Notes: generated by a model from the letters alone, not told the origin. A DNA stretch of 64,000 nt from Rhodobacteraceae bacterium HLUCCA08 (GCA_001314655.1 LJSF01000016.1:314493-378492); one strand, 5' to 3'; shown: positions 27,237 through 39,205, numbered from the stretch's first letter. A program made the numbers and translations.

Positions 27237-27857
27237 ATGACGATCACCGTCGTCGAGGCCGCGCTTTACGCCGGGGCGCTGTTCCTCCTGTTCATCACCC
27301 CGGGGCCGGTCTGGGTCGGCCTGATCGCGCGGACCCTGTCGGGCGGGTTCGCCGCCGCCTGGCCGCTGACCCTGGGCGTCGTCGTGGGCGACGTGCTGTG
27401 GTCGGTGCTGGCGATCCTGGGCATGGCCTGGGTGGCGGAGAGCTTTGCCGGGGCGATGGAGGTGCTGACCTGGGTCGCCTGCGGCACCTTCCTGCTGATG
27501 GGCTGGCTGGTGCTTCGATCGGCGGGGGACCAGATCGACCGCGACAGCCGCCTGACCCGCCCGGGCCTTGCGGCCGGATTCCTGGCCGGTCTTGTGGTCA
27601 TCCTGGCCAATCCCAAGGCGATCCTGTTCTACATGGGCATGTTGCCGGGCTTTTTCGATCTGGCGGCCCTGACCACTGCCGACATCGTCGCCATCGTCAC
27701 CCTGTCGGCGATCGTCCCGCTGGCCGGAAACCTGACCATGGCAACCTTCGTGGTGCGGGCCCGGGCGCTGCTGAAATCGCCGCAGGCGGTGCGCCGGATG
27801 AACGTTGCGGCCGGTTGCCTGCTGATCGGTGTCGGCCTTGCGATTCCGTTTCTGTGA
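27237..27857 (+). CDS. LysE/RhtB-family amino-acid exporter
   Basis: A 206-residue inner-membrane exporter with about six helices. The family marker FITPGPVWVGLIARTLSGG follows the first helix, and ILANPKAILFYMGMLPGF lies in the middle. Substrate is unknown (amino acids or derivatives). It starts one base after the GNAT stop. Coupling of an acetyltransferase and an exporter could suggest export of an acetylated amino acid, but this is inference. Confidence 0.88.
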   Translation: MTITVVEAALYAGALFLLFITPGPVWVGLIARTLSGGFAAAWPLTLGVVVGDVLWSVLAILGMAWVAESFAGAMEVLTWVACGTFLLMGWLVLRSAGDQIDRDSRLTRPGLAAGFLAGLVVILANPKAILFYMGMLPGFFDLAALTTADIVAIVTLSAIVPLAGNLTMATFVVRARALLKSPQAVRRMNVAAGCLLIGVGLAIPFL

Positions 27858-27872
27858 CTGCACAAAATATAG

Positions 27873-30356
<2,484 letters not shown>

Positions 30357-30359
30357 CCC

Positions 30360-30388
30360 GACGCGCCCCGGGCTTGACCCGGGGCCTC
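30360..30388 (+). repeat. Palindromic intergenic repeat, copy 1 (gyrB 3' side)
   Basis: A 29-base element with a 7-bp stem (CCCCGGG/CCCGGGG, loop CTTGA), three bases after the gyrB stop. It matches 25 of 29 bases of the element at 39222-39250 read on the other strand. It may also act as the gyrB terminator. Confidence 0.7.
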
Positions 30389-30496
30389 ATCGGCAGGGGG
30401 CCCGGGTCTGGCTGACGCGCCGCTCACGTTTGCGTTTGCCCGATGGACGGCTTTCGCGCCCTGCGCCAAAACAGTCGACATGAACGGAGACCGCCC

Positions 30497-31114
30497 ATGT
30501 TCGACAGCGCCGCGCGCAAGTTGATCGACCCGCCGCTGAACGCGCTGGGCGCCCGTCTGGCCGCGCGCGGGATCGGTGCCGATGCGGTGACCCTGGTCGG
30601 ACTGGCGCTGGGTCTGTTGGCTGCCTTGCTGATCGCGCTGGGCTGGCCCGGGCTGGCGCTGCTGCCGCTGCTTGCCTCGCGCCTGGCCGACGGACTGGAT
30701 GGCGCCGTGGCGCGGGCGACGCGGCGCACCGATTTCGGCGGGCTTCTCGACATTGCCGCCGATTTCACCTTCTACGGCGCGATCCCCTTTGCCTTCGTGG
30801 TGATGAATCCCGCCGCCAATGGCGTGGCGGGCGCGTTCCTGTTGCTGTCCTTCTATGTCAACGGCACCTCGTTTTTGGGCTATGCCACGCTGGCGGCCAA
30901 ACGCGGGCTGGACACAAGGGCGCAGGGGATCAAGTCGCTCTACTTCTCCAACGGATTGCTCGAAGGGACCGAGACGATCGCCTTTTTCGTTCTGATTTGT
31001 CTTCTCCCCTCGAAATTCGCCCTTCTCGCGTGGATATTTGCCGCGCTCTGTTTCGTAACCGCCGCGATGCGCCTGATCGGCGCGCGCCGGGCCTTTGCCA
31101 TGGAGAGACGATGA
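30497..31114 (+). CDS. CDP-alcohol phosphatidyltransferase family protein
   Basis: Integral membrane enzyme that transfers a phosphatidyl group from a CDP-linked donor to an alcohol. The 205-residue protein shows the complete family motif: D65, D68-G69, A72-R73, G81, D85 and D89. It has about five membrane helices. ATG 30497 has GGAGA upstream. The acceptor alcohol cannot be read from sequence. Its stop overlaps the ATG of the ABC binding-protein gene (ATGA), so it is coupled to an import system. Confidence 0.85.
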   Translation: MFDSAARKLIDPPLNALGARLAARGIGADAVTLVGLALGLLAALLIALGWPGLALLPLLASRLADGLDGAVARATRRTDFGGLLDIAADFTFYGAIPFAFVVMNPAANGVAGAFLLLSFYVNGTSFLGYATLAAKRGLDTRAQGIKSLYFSNGLLEGTETIAFFVLICLLPSKFALLAWIFAALCFVTAAMRLIGARRAFAMERR

Positions 31115-32304
31115 TCCGCCCCCTTGCCCTTGCCGCTGCCCTGTTGCCCACGCTGGCCCAGGCCCAGACCGACCCCGCCGACTGGGACGCGGTGTTGGAG
31201 GCCGCGCGCGGCCAGACCGTCTATTGGAACGCCTGGGGCGGGTCGACCACGACCAACGATTTCATCGCCTGGGTGGGCGCGCGGGTGGCCGAAGATCACG
31301 GCGTCATTCTGGAACATGTGAAGCTGACCGACACCGCCGATGCCGTCACCCGGGTGCTGAGCGAACGACAGGCCGGGCAGGACAGCGGCGGCGCGATCGA
31401 CCTGATCTGGATCAACGGCGCCAATTTCGCGGCGATGAAACAGGCCGATCTGCTGTTCGGCCCCTTTGCCGAGGATCTGCCGAACTGGGTTCATGTCGCT
31501 GATGGCCCGGCGGTGCGCACCGATTTCACCGTGCCGACCGAGGGTTACGAAAGCCCCTGGGCCCTGGCCCAGGTGGTGTTCATGTATGACAGCGCCGACA
31601 TGGCGCCGCAGCCCAGCATGGCCGCGATCGCCGATTGGGCCGCGCAGAACCCCGGCCGCTTCACCTATCCGCAGCCGCCGGACTTCCTTGGGCTGACCTT
31701 CCTCAAGCAGGCCCTGGTCGAGCTGACGCCGGACCCGGCGCTGCTGGCGCAGGCGCCGACCGATGCCAGCTACGAGGTCGCCACCGCGCCGCTATGGGAT
31801 TACCTCGAAGACCTGACCCCGAACCTGTGGCGTCAGGGCCGGGCCTATCCGGCGACGGGCCCGGCGCAATTGCAGCTGATCGCGGACCAGGAGATCGACC
31901 TGGCGATTTCCTTCAGCCCCGGAGAGGCGAGCGCCGCGATCGCCAATGGCCAATTGCCCGACACCGTGCGCACCTTCGTGCTCGCGGGCGGGACGATCGG
32001 CAACGCGTCCTTCGTGGCTATTCCCTATAATGCCTCGGCCCCCGAAGGTGCGATGGTGGTGGCGAATTTCCTGCTGTCGCCCGAGGCGCAGTTGCGCGCC
32101 CAGGACCCGGCCGTGCTGGGCTATGGCACGGTGCTGGACATGACGAAACTGCCCGAGGATGACGCCGCAGGCTTTGCCGCGCTGGACCTGGGCATCGCCA
32201 CCCTGCCGCCCGAGGCGCTGGGCACCCCGCTGCCCGAGCCGCATCCCGAGTGGATGACCCGCATCGCCGAGGATTGGGCCAGCCGCTACGGGACCGCGCA
32301 GTAA
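31111..32304 (+). CDS. YnjB-type ABC transporter substrate-binding protein
   Basis: Periplasmic binding protein of a three-gene importer. The 397-residue precursor has a signal peptide with cleavage after about Ala18. The mature protein starts TDPADWDAVLEAARGQTVYWNAWGGS, as in YnjB. Further family phrases are DLIWINGANFAAM and GYESPWALAQVVFMYD. The ligand is not established; thiamine-like molecules have been proposed for this family. It is translationally coupled to the phosphatidyltransferase gene. Confidence 0.82.
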   Translation: MIRPLALAAALLPTLAQAQTDPADWDAVLEAARGQTVYWNAWGGSTTTNDFIAWVGARVAEDHGVILEHVKLTDTADAVTRVLSERQAGQDSGGAIDLIWINGANFAAMKQADLLFGPFAEDLPNWVHVADGPAVRTDFTVPTEGYESPWALAQVVFMYDSADMAPQPSMAAIADWAAQNPGRFTYPQPPDFLGLTFLKQALVELTPDPALLAQAPTDASYEVATAPLWDYLEDLTPNLWRQGRAYPATGPAQLQLIADQEIDLAISFSPGEASAAIANGQLPDTVRTFVLAGGTIGNASFVAIPYNASAPEGAMVVANFLLSPEAQLRAQDPAVLGYGTVLDMTKLPEDDAAGFAALDLGIATLPPEALGTPLPEPHPEWMTRIAEDWASRYGTAQ

Positions 32305-32305
32305 G

Positions 32306-33982
32306 GTGATCCGCGCCGTCCCGCCGCTGACGCTGCTTTTGTTGCTGGGCCCGGTGGCGGCGGGGCTGTGGGGCGTGATCCGCCCGGCCTTCGGCGTGCT
32401 GCCGGCGGCGGGGTTCGCCGCGCCCTCGCTGGACCCGTTCCGTGCCCTGGCCGATTGGCCGGGGCTGGGCGCGGCGGTGCGGCTGTCGGTCGGCGTCGGT
32501 CTGTTGGCGACGGCTCTGTCGCTGGCACTGGTGACGCTGATCTGCGCCGGCTGGTGGGGCACGCGGGCCTTTCGCCTGTTGCAGCGGCTGCTGTCGCCGC
32601 TTCTGTCGGTGCCGCATGCGGCGGCCGCCTTTGGCCTGGCCTTCCTGATCGCGCCGTCGGGCTGGATCGCGCGGGCCCTCTCGCCCTGGGCAACCGGGTG
32701 GGACCGGCCACCCGACGCGCTGATCGTGAACGATCCCTGGGGCCTGGCGTTGACCGCCGGTCTGGTGATCAAGGAGGTGCCGTTCCTGCTGCTGATGGTG
32801 CTGGCTGCCTTGCCGCAGGTCCGGGCGGGCGAGCGGCTGCGGCTGACGCAGGTTCTGGGCTACGGGCGGATGACCGGTTGGCTCAAGGCGGTGTTCCCGG
32901 CGGTCTATGCCCAGATCCGGCTGCCGGTCTATGTGGTTCTGGCCTATTCCATGTCGGTGGTCGATGTCGCGGTGATCCTGGGGCCCTCGACGCCGCCGCC
33001 GCTGTCGGTGCAGATCGTGCGCTGGATCGGCGAGCCGGCGCTGGAAACCCGGCTGGTCGCCGCGGCCGGCGCGGTGCTGCAGCTGGCGCTGGTGATCGGC
33101 GCGCTGGTGGCGTGGCGGCTGGGCGAGGTGGTCGTCGCCCGGCTGGGCTGCGCCTGGGCCGAGCGCGGCGGGCGCGGCCGGCACGAAAACCCGCTGCGCC
33201 GCGTGTCGCTTGTGCTGGGCGCCGGGTCCGCCGGTGCGGTGCTGGCCGGGCTGGCGGTGCTCACGGTCTGGTCCGTCGCCGGGTTCTGGGGCTTTCCCGC
33301 GGCCTGGCCCCAGGGCGTCGGCCCGGCCAACTGGGCGCGGCACGGGCCGGGCGCAGGGTCGGCCTTCGGTCAGACGGCCCTGGTGGCCGGCATCGCCACG
33401 GCGCTGGCGCTGGTGCTGGTGCTGGGCTGCCTGCAGGCCGAGGCGCGGACCGGCCGCCGCCCCGGCGCCAGCGCGATGTGGCTGCTCTATCTGCCGCTGC
33501 TGGTGCCGCAGACCGCCTTTCTGCCCGGGCTGCAGACCTTCCTTCTGGGCCTGGGCGCCGACCGGGGCGTCGCGTCGGTGATCCTGGCGCATCTGGTCTT
33601 CGTCCTGCCCTATGTCTTTCTGTCCCTGGCCGATCCCTGGCGGGCCTGGGACAGCCGGCAAGCGACCATCGCCGCGACGCTGGGCGCCGGACCGGGGGCC
33701 GTGTTCTGGCGCATCCGATTGCCGATGCTGCTGGCCCCGGTGCTGACCGCCGCCGCCGTCGGGCTGGCCGTGTCGGTCGGGCAATACCTGCCGACCCTGC
33801 TGATCGGCGGGGGGCGCGTCGCGACCCTGACGACCGAGGCGGTGGCCCTGGCTTCGGGTGGGGACCGGCGCGCGATCGGGGTCTATGCGCTGGCCCAGAG
33901 TGCCGCGGCATTGCTGCCCTTTGCCCTGGCGCTGGCCCTGCCGGCGCTGGTCTGGCGCAACCGCAGGGGGCTGCATGGATAG
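32306..33982 (+). CDS. YnjC-type ABC transporter permease
   Basis: A 558-residue permease with about twelve membrane helices made of two fused binding-protein-dependent permease halves. The coupling-helix regions are around GERLRLTQVLGYGRMTGWLK and ATIAATLGAGPGAVFWRIRL. Such fused permeases occur in YnjC, ThiP and FbpB. It starts with GTG one base after the binding-protein stop and overlaps the ATPase gene by eight bases. Confidence 0.85.
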   Translation: MIRAVPPLTLLLLLGPVAAGLWGVIRPAFGVLPAAGFAAPSLDPFRALADWPGLGAAVRLSVGVGLLATALSLALVTLICAGWWGTRAFRLLQRLLSPLLSVPHAAAAFGLAFLIAPSGWIARALSPWATGWDRPPDALIVNDPWGLALTAGLVIKEVPFLLLMVLAALPQVRAGERLRLTQVLGYGRMTGWLKAVFPAVYAQIRLPVYVVLAYSMSVVDVAVILGPSTPPPLSVQIVRWIGEPALETRLVAAAGAVLQLALVIGALVAWRLGEVVVARLGCAWAERGGRGRHENPLRRVSLVLGAGSAGAVLAGLAVLTVWSVAGFWGFPAAWPQGVGPANWARHGPGAGSAFGQTALVAGIATALALVLVLGCLQAEARTGRRPGASAMWLLYLPLLVPQTAFLPGLQTFLLGLGADRGVASVILAHLVFVLPYVFLSLADPWRAWDSRQATIAATLGAGPGAVFWRIRLPMLLAPVLTAAAVGLAVSVGQYLPTLLIGGGRVATLTTEAVALASGGDRRAIGVYALAQSAAALLPFALALALPALVWRNRRGLHG

Positions 33983-34619
33983 GGGCCTGAAGCTGGAGCG
34001 GCTGGTGATCCGCAAGGGCGCCGAGGTGCTGCTGAGGATGGACCGGGCGGTGCCGCCGGGTGCGGTGCTGACGGTGATGGGGCCGTCCGGGTCAGGCAAA
34101 TCGACCCTGCTGGCGGCGATCACCGGGACGCTGGACCGGGCCTTTGCGCTGGAGGGGCGGATATTGCTCGACGGGCGCGACATCACCGATCTGCCACCGC
34201 AGGCGCGCGGCGTCGGGCTGCTGTTCCAGGACGCGCTGCTGTTTCCGCATCTGAGCGTCGGCGGCAACCTGGCCTTCGGCCTGGCCGCCGGCGGCAGCCG
34301 CGCGGCGCGGCGGGATACGGTCGTCGCCGCGCTCTCGGAGGTCGGGCTGGAGGGCTACGCGGCCCGCGATCCGGCCACCCTGTCGGGCGGGCAGCGGGCG
34401 CGGGTCGCGCTGATGCGGACCCTGCTGGCCGAACCGCGCGCCTTGTTGCTGGACGAGCCGTTTTCGCGGCTGGACGCGGACCGGCGCGGGCAGGTGCGGC
34501 AGTTGGTGTTCGACCGGGCAAGGGCGCGGGATCTTCCGGTTCTGCTGGTGACCCATGACGCCGAGGACGCGCGGGCCGCGGCGGGCGAGGTCGTGACGCT
34601 CTCTGGGAAGCTGGGGTGA
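33975..34619 (+). CDS. YnjD-type ABC transporter ATP-binding protein
   Basis: ATPase that drives the importer. The 214-residue protein has Walker A GPSGSGKST (36-44), a Q-loop in GVGLLFQDALLFPH, the signature LSGGQRARVALMR, Walker B ALLLDEPFSRLD, and an H-loop LLVTHDAEDA. It is minimal in length, with no C-terminal regulatory domain. Its start lies inside the permease end. A hairpin repeat follows in the gap before the convergent msrA. Confidence 0.88.
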   Translation: MDRGLKLERLVIRKGAEVLLRMDRAVPPGAVLTVMGPSGSGKSTLLAAITGTLDRAFALEGRILLDGRDITDLPPQARGVGLLFQDALLFPHLSVGGNLAFGLAAGGSRAARRDTVVAALSEVGLEGYAARDPATLSGGQRARVALMRTLLAEPRALLLDEPFSRLDADRRGQVRQLVFDRARARDLPVLLVTHDAEDARAAAGEVVTLSGKLG

Positions 34620-34690
34620 CACCCTACCCGACGGTGCGTGCAGATGTCGGGGCGCCGTCGGCCGCCGTGCGCCAACGGCGAAATCACGGT

Positions 34691-34713
34691 GCAGGGTGGG
34701 GTTCCACCCCACC
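34691..34713 (+). repeat. Palindromic repeat family 2, copy 1 (terminator-like)
   Basis: GGTGGGG, loop TTCCA, CCCCACC, between the convergent ynjD-like gene and msrA. A 23-base near-identical copy lies at 59224-59246, with paired changes in the stem. It probably serves as a bidirectional terminator here. Confidence 0.6.
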
Positions 34714-34721
34714 GCCTTGTG

Positions 34722-35228
34722 TTACTCGGCCGCGCGTCCTGGCAGGACCCAGCCGGGCCGCGGGAAGTGGCAGGTATAGCCGTTCGGGTGCTTGACCAGG
34801 TAATCCTGGTGTTCGGGTTCGGCCTCCCAGAAATCGCCGACCGGTTCGACCTCGGTCACCACCTTGCCGGGCCAGAGGCCGGACGCCTCGACATCGGCGA
34901 TGGTGTCCAGCGCGACCTGCCGTTGGTCGTCATCCACATGATAGATCGCCGAGCGGTAGGACATGCCGCGGTCATTGCCCTGCCGGTCCTTCGTCGTCGG
35001 GTCGTGGATCTGGAAGAAGAATTCCAGCAATTGCCGATAGCTGATCCGGGCCGGGTCATAGAGGATCTCGATCCCCTCGGCATGGGTGCCGTGGTTGCGA
35101 TAGGTCGCGTTCGGCACGTCGCCGCCGGTATAGCCGACGCGGGTTTTCAGAACCCCGGGCAGCTTGCGGATCAGGTCCTGCATGCCCCAGAAACAGCCCC
35201 CGGCCAGGACAGCGCGGTGTTCGGTCAT
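34722..35228 (-). CDS. msrA: Peptide methionine-S-sulfoxide reductase MsrA
   Basis: Repairs the S-epimer of oxidised methionine. The 168-residue protein has the active site GGCFWG, with nucleophile Cys12 only a few residues from the start. It also has [22 protein letters not shown], all diagnostic. A further cysteine near the C-terminus (GYTCHFP) could act as resolving residue. It starts directly after the msrB stop (TAG-ATG), so msrB-msrA form one leftward operon. Confidence 0.96.
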   Translation of the reverse strand: MTEHRAVLAGGCFWGMQDLIRKLPGVLKTRVGYTGGDVPNATYRNHGTHAEGIEILYDPARISYRQLLEFFFQIHDPTTKDRQGNDRGMSYRSAIYHVDDDQRQVALDTIADVEASGLWPGKVVTEVEPVGDFWEAEPEHQDYLVKHPNGYTCHFPRPGWVLPGRAAE

Positions 35229-35672
35229 CTAGATGTCCTCCACTTGGGTCAGGTAGGCGCCATACCCTTCGGCCTCCATCTCGGCCTTGGGAATGAAACG
35301 CAGCGCATTGCCGTTGATGCAATAGCGCAATCCGCCCCGGTCGCGCGGCCCGTCATCGAAGACATGGCCCAGATGGCTGTCGCCATGGGCACTGCGCACC
35401 TCGGTCCGGACCATCCCGTGCGAGGTATCGCGCAGTTCGGTCACATGGGCCGGTTCGATCGGCTTGGTGAAGCTGGGCCAGCCACAGCCGGCGTCGAACT
35501 TGTCCGATGACGCGAACAGCGGTTCGCCCGAGACGATGTCGACATAGATCCCCGGCTCGGTCGTGTGCAGATAGGGCCCGGTGCCCGGGCGTTCGGTGCC
35601 GCTCTGTTGCGTCACCCGGTATTGTTCCGGCGTGAGGGCGGCGATGGCGTCTGGATCCTTGCGGTAGGTCAT
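35229..35672 (-). CDS. msrB: Peptide methionine-R-sulfoxide reductase MsrB
   Basis: Repairs the R-epimer of oxidised methionine. The 147-residue protein has the CGWPSF segment (Cys63, likely resolving) and catalytic Cys118 in LRYCING, plus HLGHVF. The two CxxC pairs that bind zinc in many MsrB proteins are absent ([10 protein letters not shown] stands at the second site), so this is a zinc-free form. ATG 35672 has GGAGG just upstream. It is divergent from the paa thiolase. Confidence 0.95.
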   Translation of the reverse strand: MTYRKDPDAIAALTPEQYRVTQQSGTERPGTGPYLHTTEPGIYVDIVSGEPLFASSDKFDAGCGWPSFTKPIEPAHVTELRDTSHGMVRTEVRSAHGDSHLGHVFDDGPRDRGGLRYCINGNALRFIPKAEMEAEGYGAYLTQVEDI

Positions 35673-35766
35673 GGTTCCTCCGGGGGCGTCTCGGTGAAGG
35701 ATATGGGGCACGGGCGCGCAAATGCCAGCGCGCTGAAACCTCCTTCACGGGGTGGTGTGCATCAAT

Positions 35767-35805
35767 ATGTTACAAAAAAAACCAACAAAGCCATTCATGT
35801 AACAT
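35767..35805. promoter_or_regulatory. Spaced palindrome upstream of paa thiolase operon
   Basis: ATGTTACA and TGTAACAT are perfect 8-base inverted arms separated by 23 bases of A-rich sequence, so centres lie 31 bases (about three turns) apart. They lie in the divergent msrB/paa region, in an AT-rich patch unlike its surroundings. It is a likely regulator site; the protein is unknown. Confidence 0.5.
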
Positions 35806-35860
35806 TTTCCTTGATCCGACTCGCATGACCGCGTTAGGGTCGGACCCAAGGAGGAGCCTC

Positions 35861-37063
35861 ATGGACGCTTTCATCTGCGATGGTGTGCGCACGCCCATCG
35901 GCCGCTATGGCGGTGCCCTGTCCGGCGTGCGGGCCGATGATCTGGCCGCGATCCCCATCGCGGCGCTGATCGCGCGCCATCCGGGGCTGGACCCGGCCGC
36001 CATCGACGAGGTGATCTATGGCTCCGCCAACCAGGCCGGCGAGGACAATCGCAACGTCGCCCGCATGGCCGCGCTGCTGGCCGGGCTGCCCGAAACCGTG
36101 CCGGGCACGACCGTGAACCGGCTCTGCGCCAGCGGGATGGATGCGGTGGGATTTGCCGCGCGGGGGATCCGGGCCGGCGATTACGACCTGACCATCGCCG
36201 GCGGTGTCGAAAGCATGTCGCGCGCACCCTTCGTGATGCCCAAGGCGACCAGCGCCTTTACCCGGTCCAATGCCGTCCACGACACGACGATCGGCTGGCG
36301 CTTCGTGAACCCCAGGATGGAGGCGGCCCACGGCGTCGATTCGATGCCCCAGACCGCCGACAATGTCGCCGCCGATCACGGCATCAGCCGGGCCGACCAG
36401 GATGCCTTTGCCGCCCGCAGCCAGGCGCGCTGGGGCGCCGCGCAGGCGGCGGGCGTTTTCGCCGAGGAGATCACGCCGGTCAGCGTGCCGCAGCGCAAGG
36501 GCGCCCCGCTGGTCGTCGAGGTCGACGAACATCCCCGCCCCGGCACCACGGTCGAGCAATTGGCCGGCCTCAAGGGCGTCAACGGGCCGGAGTTGACGGT
36601 GACGGCGGGCAATGCCTCGGGCGTCAACGACGGCGCGGCGGCATTGCTCGTCGCCTCTGGCGAGGCTGCCTCGCGTCACGGATTGACGCCGAGGGCGCGC
36701 ATACTGGCGATGGCCTCGGCGGGTGTCGCGCCGCGCGTCATGGGGATCGGGCCGGTGCCGGCCAGCCGCAAGGTGCTGGCCCGGGCCGGGCTGACGATCG
36801 ACCAGATCGACGTGATCGAGCTGAACGAAGCCTTCGCGTCCCAGGCGCTTGCGACCCTGCGCGCACTCGGCCTGCCCGATGATGCCGAACACGTGAATCC
36901 CAATGGCGGCGCCATCGCGCTGGGCCATCCCCTGGGCATGTCCGGCGCGCGGCTGGTGCTGACCGCGACCAACGAACTTCACCGCCGCAACGGCCGCTAT
37001 GCGCTTTGCACCATGTGCGTGGGCGTCGGCCAGGGCGCGGCCATCCTCATCGAAAGGGTCTGA
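35861..37063 (+). CDS. paaJ: 3-oxoadipyl-CoA thiolase
   Basis: Final thiolytic step of phenylacetate (and beta-ketoadipate) catabolism, giving succinyl-CoA and acetyl-CoA. The 400-residue thiolase has nucleophile Cys89 in [17 protein letters not shown], the His motif [11 protein letters not shown], and the second Cys in [15 protein letters not shown] 35861 has AGGAGG. It is the first gene of the thiolase-paaABCDE operon, three bases before paaA. PcaF-type use in protocatechuate breakdown is also possible. Confidence 0.9.
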   Translation: MDAFICDGVRTPIGRYGGALSGVRADDLAAIPIAALIARHPGLDPAAIDEVIYGSANQAGEDNRNVARMAALLAGLPETVPGTTVNRLCASGMDAVGFAARGIRAGDYDLTIAGGVESMSRAPFVMPKATSAFTRSNAVHDTTIGWRFVNPRMEAAHGVDSMPQTADNVAADHGISRADQDAFAARSQARWGAAQAAGVFAEEITPVSVPQRKGAPLVVEVDEHPRPGTTVEQLAGLKGVNGPELTVTAGNASGVNDGAAALLVASGEAASRHGLTPRARILAMASAGVAPRVMGIGPVPASRKVLARAGLTIDQIDVIELNEAFASQALATLRALGLPDDAEHVNPNGGAIALGHPLGMSGARLVLTATNELHRRNGRYALCTMCVGVGQGAAILIERV

Positions 37064-37066
37064 GCC

Positions 37067-38044
37067 ATGTATGCACAGATGATCCAGTCCGAGAAAACCG
37101 ATGAAGACCCCCGGGCGCTGGCGGAATTCCAGGCCCGTATCGACCGGGGCGAAAAGATCGAGCCCAAGGACTGGATGCCGGAGGGGTATCGCCGCACGTT
37201 GATCCGCCAGATCGGCCAGCATGCCCATAGCGAAATCGTCGGCCAGCTGCCCGAAGGCAACTGGATCACCCGCGCGCCGACGCTGGAGCGCAAGGCGATC
37301 CTGCTGGCCAAGGTTCAGGACGAAGCGGGGCATGGGCTGTACCTGTACTGCGCCGCCGAAACCCTGGGGATCAGCCGCGACGCGCTGACCGAAAAGCTGC
37401 TGGACGGGTCGATGAAATATTCGTCGATCTTCAATTATCCGACCCTGACCTGGGCCGATATGGGAGCGGTCGGCTGGCTGGTCGATGGCGCGGCGATCAT
37501 GAACCAGGTGCCGCTGCAGCGGACATCCTTCGGTCCCTATTCCCGCGCGATGATCCGGATCTGCAAGGAGGAGTCGTTCCACCAGCGCCAAGGCTACGAC
37601 ATCATGATGAAGATGGCGAACGGCACGCCGGAACAGCGGCGGATGGCGCAGAATGCGCTGGATCGGTTCTGGTATCCCAGTTTGATGATGTTCGGTCCCA
37701 GCGATGCCGAAAGCGTGCATTCCGCGCAGAACATGGCCTGGAAGATCAAGATCAACACCAATGACGAGTTGCGCCAGAAATTCGTCGACCAGACCGTGCC
37801 GCAGGCGGAATACCTGGGCCTGACGATCCCCGACCCGGACCTGAAATGGAACGCGGAAACCGGACATTACGATTTCTCGGAACCTGATTGGACGGAATTC
37901 TTCGACGTGCTCAAGGGCGATGGCCCCTGCAACGCGGAACGCATGGAAGCCCGGCGCAAGGCCTGGGACGAGGGCGCCTGGGTGCGCGAGGGGCTGCTGG
38001 CGCATGCCCGAAAGAAACGTGCGGCGAAAACCGCTGCGGAATAG
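37067..38044 (+). CDS. paaA: Phenylacetyl-CoA 1,2-epoxidase catalytic subunit PaaA
   Basis: Diiron oxygenase that epoxidises the ring of phenylacetyl-CoA. The 325-residue protein has the iron-ligand segments [16 protein letters not shown] and [15 protein letters not shown], and the substrate-site phrase [18 protein letters not shown]. The length is standard. It is encoded in the paaABCDE operon, and an intergenic stem-loop separates it from paaB. Mechanistically related boxB lies 22 kb downstream. Confidence 0.97.
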   Translation: MYAQMIQSEKTDEDPRALAEFQARIDRGEKIEPKDWMPEGYRRTLIRQIGQHAHSEIVGQLPEGNWITRAPTLERKAILLAKVQDEAGHGLYLYCAAETLGISRDALTEKLLDGSMKYSSIFNYPTLTWADMGAVGWLVDGAAIMNQVPLQRTSFGPYSRAMIRICKEESFHQRQGYDIMMKMANGTPEQRRMAQNALDRFWYPSLMMFGPSDAESVHSAQNMAWKIKINTNDELRQKFVDQTVPQAEYLGLTIPDPDLKWNAETGHYDFSEPDWTEFFDVLKGDGPCNAERMEARRKAWDEGAWVREGLLAHARKKRAAKTAAE

Positions 38045-38068
38045 GCGCTCATCGGAGCCTCGCGGCCC

Positions 38069-38095
38069 CTCTTCGCTGTCGTGCGCAGCGAGGAG
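38069..38095 (+). repeat. Stem-loop between paaA and paaB
   Basis: CTCTTCGCTG and CAGCGAGGAG pair over 10 bp with one G-T wobble and a 7-base loop. It lies in the 90-base gap inside the operon. It may stabilise the paaA part of the message. Confidence 0.45.
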
Positions 38096-38134
38096 AGCCA
38101 GGGGCTCGACGAGACGCGCGGATAGGAGGACGAC

Positions 38135-38419
38135 ATGTCGAACGAATGGCCCCTGTGGGAAATCTTCATCCGTGGACAGCACGGCATGGCGCATCGGCAT
38201 GTGGGCAGCCTGCACGCGCCCGATGCCGACATGGCGATCAAGAATGCCCGCGACGTCTATACCCGCCGCAACGAAGGCGTGAGCATCTGGGTGGTCGAGG
38301 CGGCGCGGATCACCGCGTCGTCGCCCTCGGACAAGGGCCCGATGTACGATCCGGCCCGGTCCAAGGTCTATCGCCACCCGACCTTTTTCGACATCCCCGA
38401 CGATGTGGAGCCGATGTGA
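38135..38419 (+). CDS. paaB: Phenylacetyl-CoA epoxidase subunit PaaB
   Basis: Small structural subunit that links PaaAC heterodimers. It has 94 residues, with typical segments WPLWEIFIRGQHGMAHRHVGSLHA and NARDVYTRRNEGVSIWVV. ATG 38135 has AGGAGG six bases upstream. The stop overlaps the paaC start by one base (TGATG). Confidence 0.97.
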   Translation: MSNEWPLWEIFIRGQHGMAHRHVGSLHAPDADMAIKNARDVYTRRNEGVSIWVVEAARITASSPSDKGPMYDPARSKVYRHPTFFDIPDDVEPM

Positions 38420-39171
38420 TGGACCCAGCATTCGAATTCCTGTGCCGGATGGGCGACAACACGCTGGTGCTGGGCCACCGGGTGTCCGAGTGGTGCGGCC
38501 ATTCCCCGGTCCTGGAGGAGGATATCGCCCTGGCCAATACCGCGCTGGACCTGATCGGGCAGACCCAGCTGTGGCTGGGCCTGGCGGCCGAGGTCGAGGG
38601 CGCGGGCCGCGACGCCGATGCCCTGGCCATGACCCGTGACGCCTGGGATTTCCGCAACGTGCTGCTGGTCGAATTGCCCAACGGCGATTTCGGTCGGACG
38701 ATGATGCGCCAATGCCTGTTCGACGCCTGGCACGACCTGGTGCTGGCCGAACTGCGCGACAGCACCGACGACCGCATCGCCGCCATCGCCGACAAGACCA
38801 GCCGCGAGGTCGCCTATCACCTGGAGAGGTCGCGCGACACGGTGATCGGCCTGGGCGACGGCACCGAGGAAAGCCACGCCCGGATGCAGGCGGCGTTGGA
38901 CCGGCTTTATCCCTATGTGGGCGAGCTGTTCGAAACCGACGCGGTTGACGCGGCACTGGCCGAGGCCGGGATCGCGCCCGATCCGGGCAACCTGCGCGAC
39001 GCCTATGACGCCCGGATCACCGGGATCATGGCCGAGGCGACATTGACGATCCCCGACAGCCGCTTCGCCCACAAGGGCGGCCGCGACGGGGTCCGGCATA
39101 CAGAGCATCTGGGCCATCTGCTGACCGAGATGCAGTGGCTGCAACGCGCCTATCCGGGCGCAACCTGGTAG
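38419..39171 (+). CDS. paaC: Phenylacetyl-CoA epoxidase structural subunit PaaC
   Basis: Ferritin-like partner of PaaA that lacks its own redox role. The 250-residue protein has DNTLVLGHRVSEWCGHSPVLEEDIALAN and the C-terminal VRHTEHLGHLLTEMQWLQRAYPGA, both typical. The start ATG overlaps the paaB stop. Two palindromic repeats lie between it and paaD. Confidence 0.96.
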   Translation: MDPAFEFLCRMGDNTLVLGHRVSEWCGHSPVLEEDIALANTALDLIGQTQLWLGLAAEVEGAGRDADALAMTRDAWDFRNVLLVELPNGDFGRTMMRQCLFDAWHDLVLAELRDSTDDRIAAIADKTSREVAYHLERSRDTVIGLGDGTEESHARMQAALDRLYPYVGELFETDAVDAALAEAGIAPDPGNLRDAYDARITGIMAEATLTIPDSRFAHKGGRDGVRHTEHLGHLLTEMQWLQRAYPGATW

Positions 39172-39183
39172 GGGGCGCAACCC

Positions 39184-39205
39184 GTCCCGGCCTCCGGGCC
39201 GGGAC
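39184..39205 (+). repeat. Stem-loop between paaC and paaD
   Basis: GTCCCGGC, loop of six, GCCGGGAC; perfect 8-bp stem. With the element at 39222-39250 it makes a composite intergenic repeat. Confidence 0.6.

Noticed and set aside
32018..34267. Long open frame opposite the ABC permease
   Set aside because: Same antisense effect of high GC3 codons; the sense strand has a complete coupled ABC operon.
35229..35672. MsrB as a damaged gene because zinc cysteines are missing
   Set aside because: Catalytic Cys118 and resolving Cys63 are present and zinc-free MsrB proteins are known; it is a normal variant.
35834..38956. 1040-codon open frame opposite the paa genes
   Set aside because: Runs antisense across several well-identified genes and their gaps; composition matches reverse-strand artefact.
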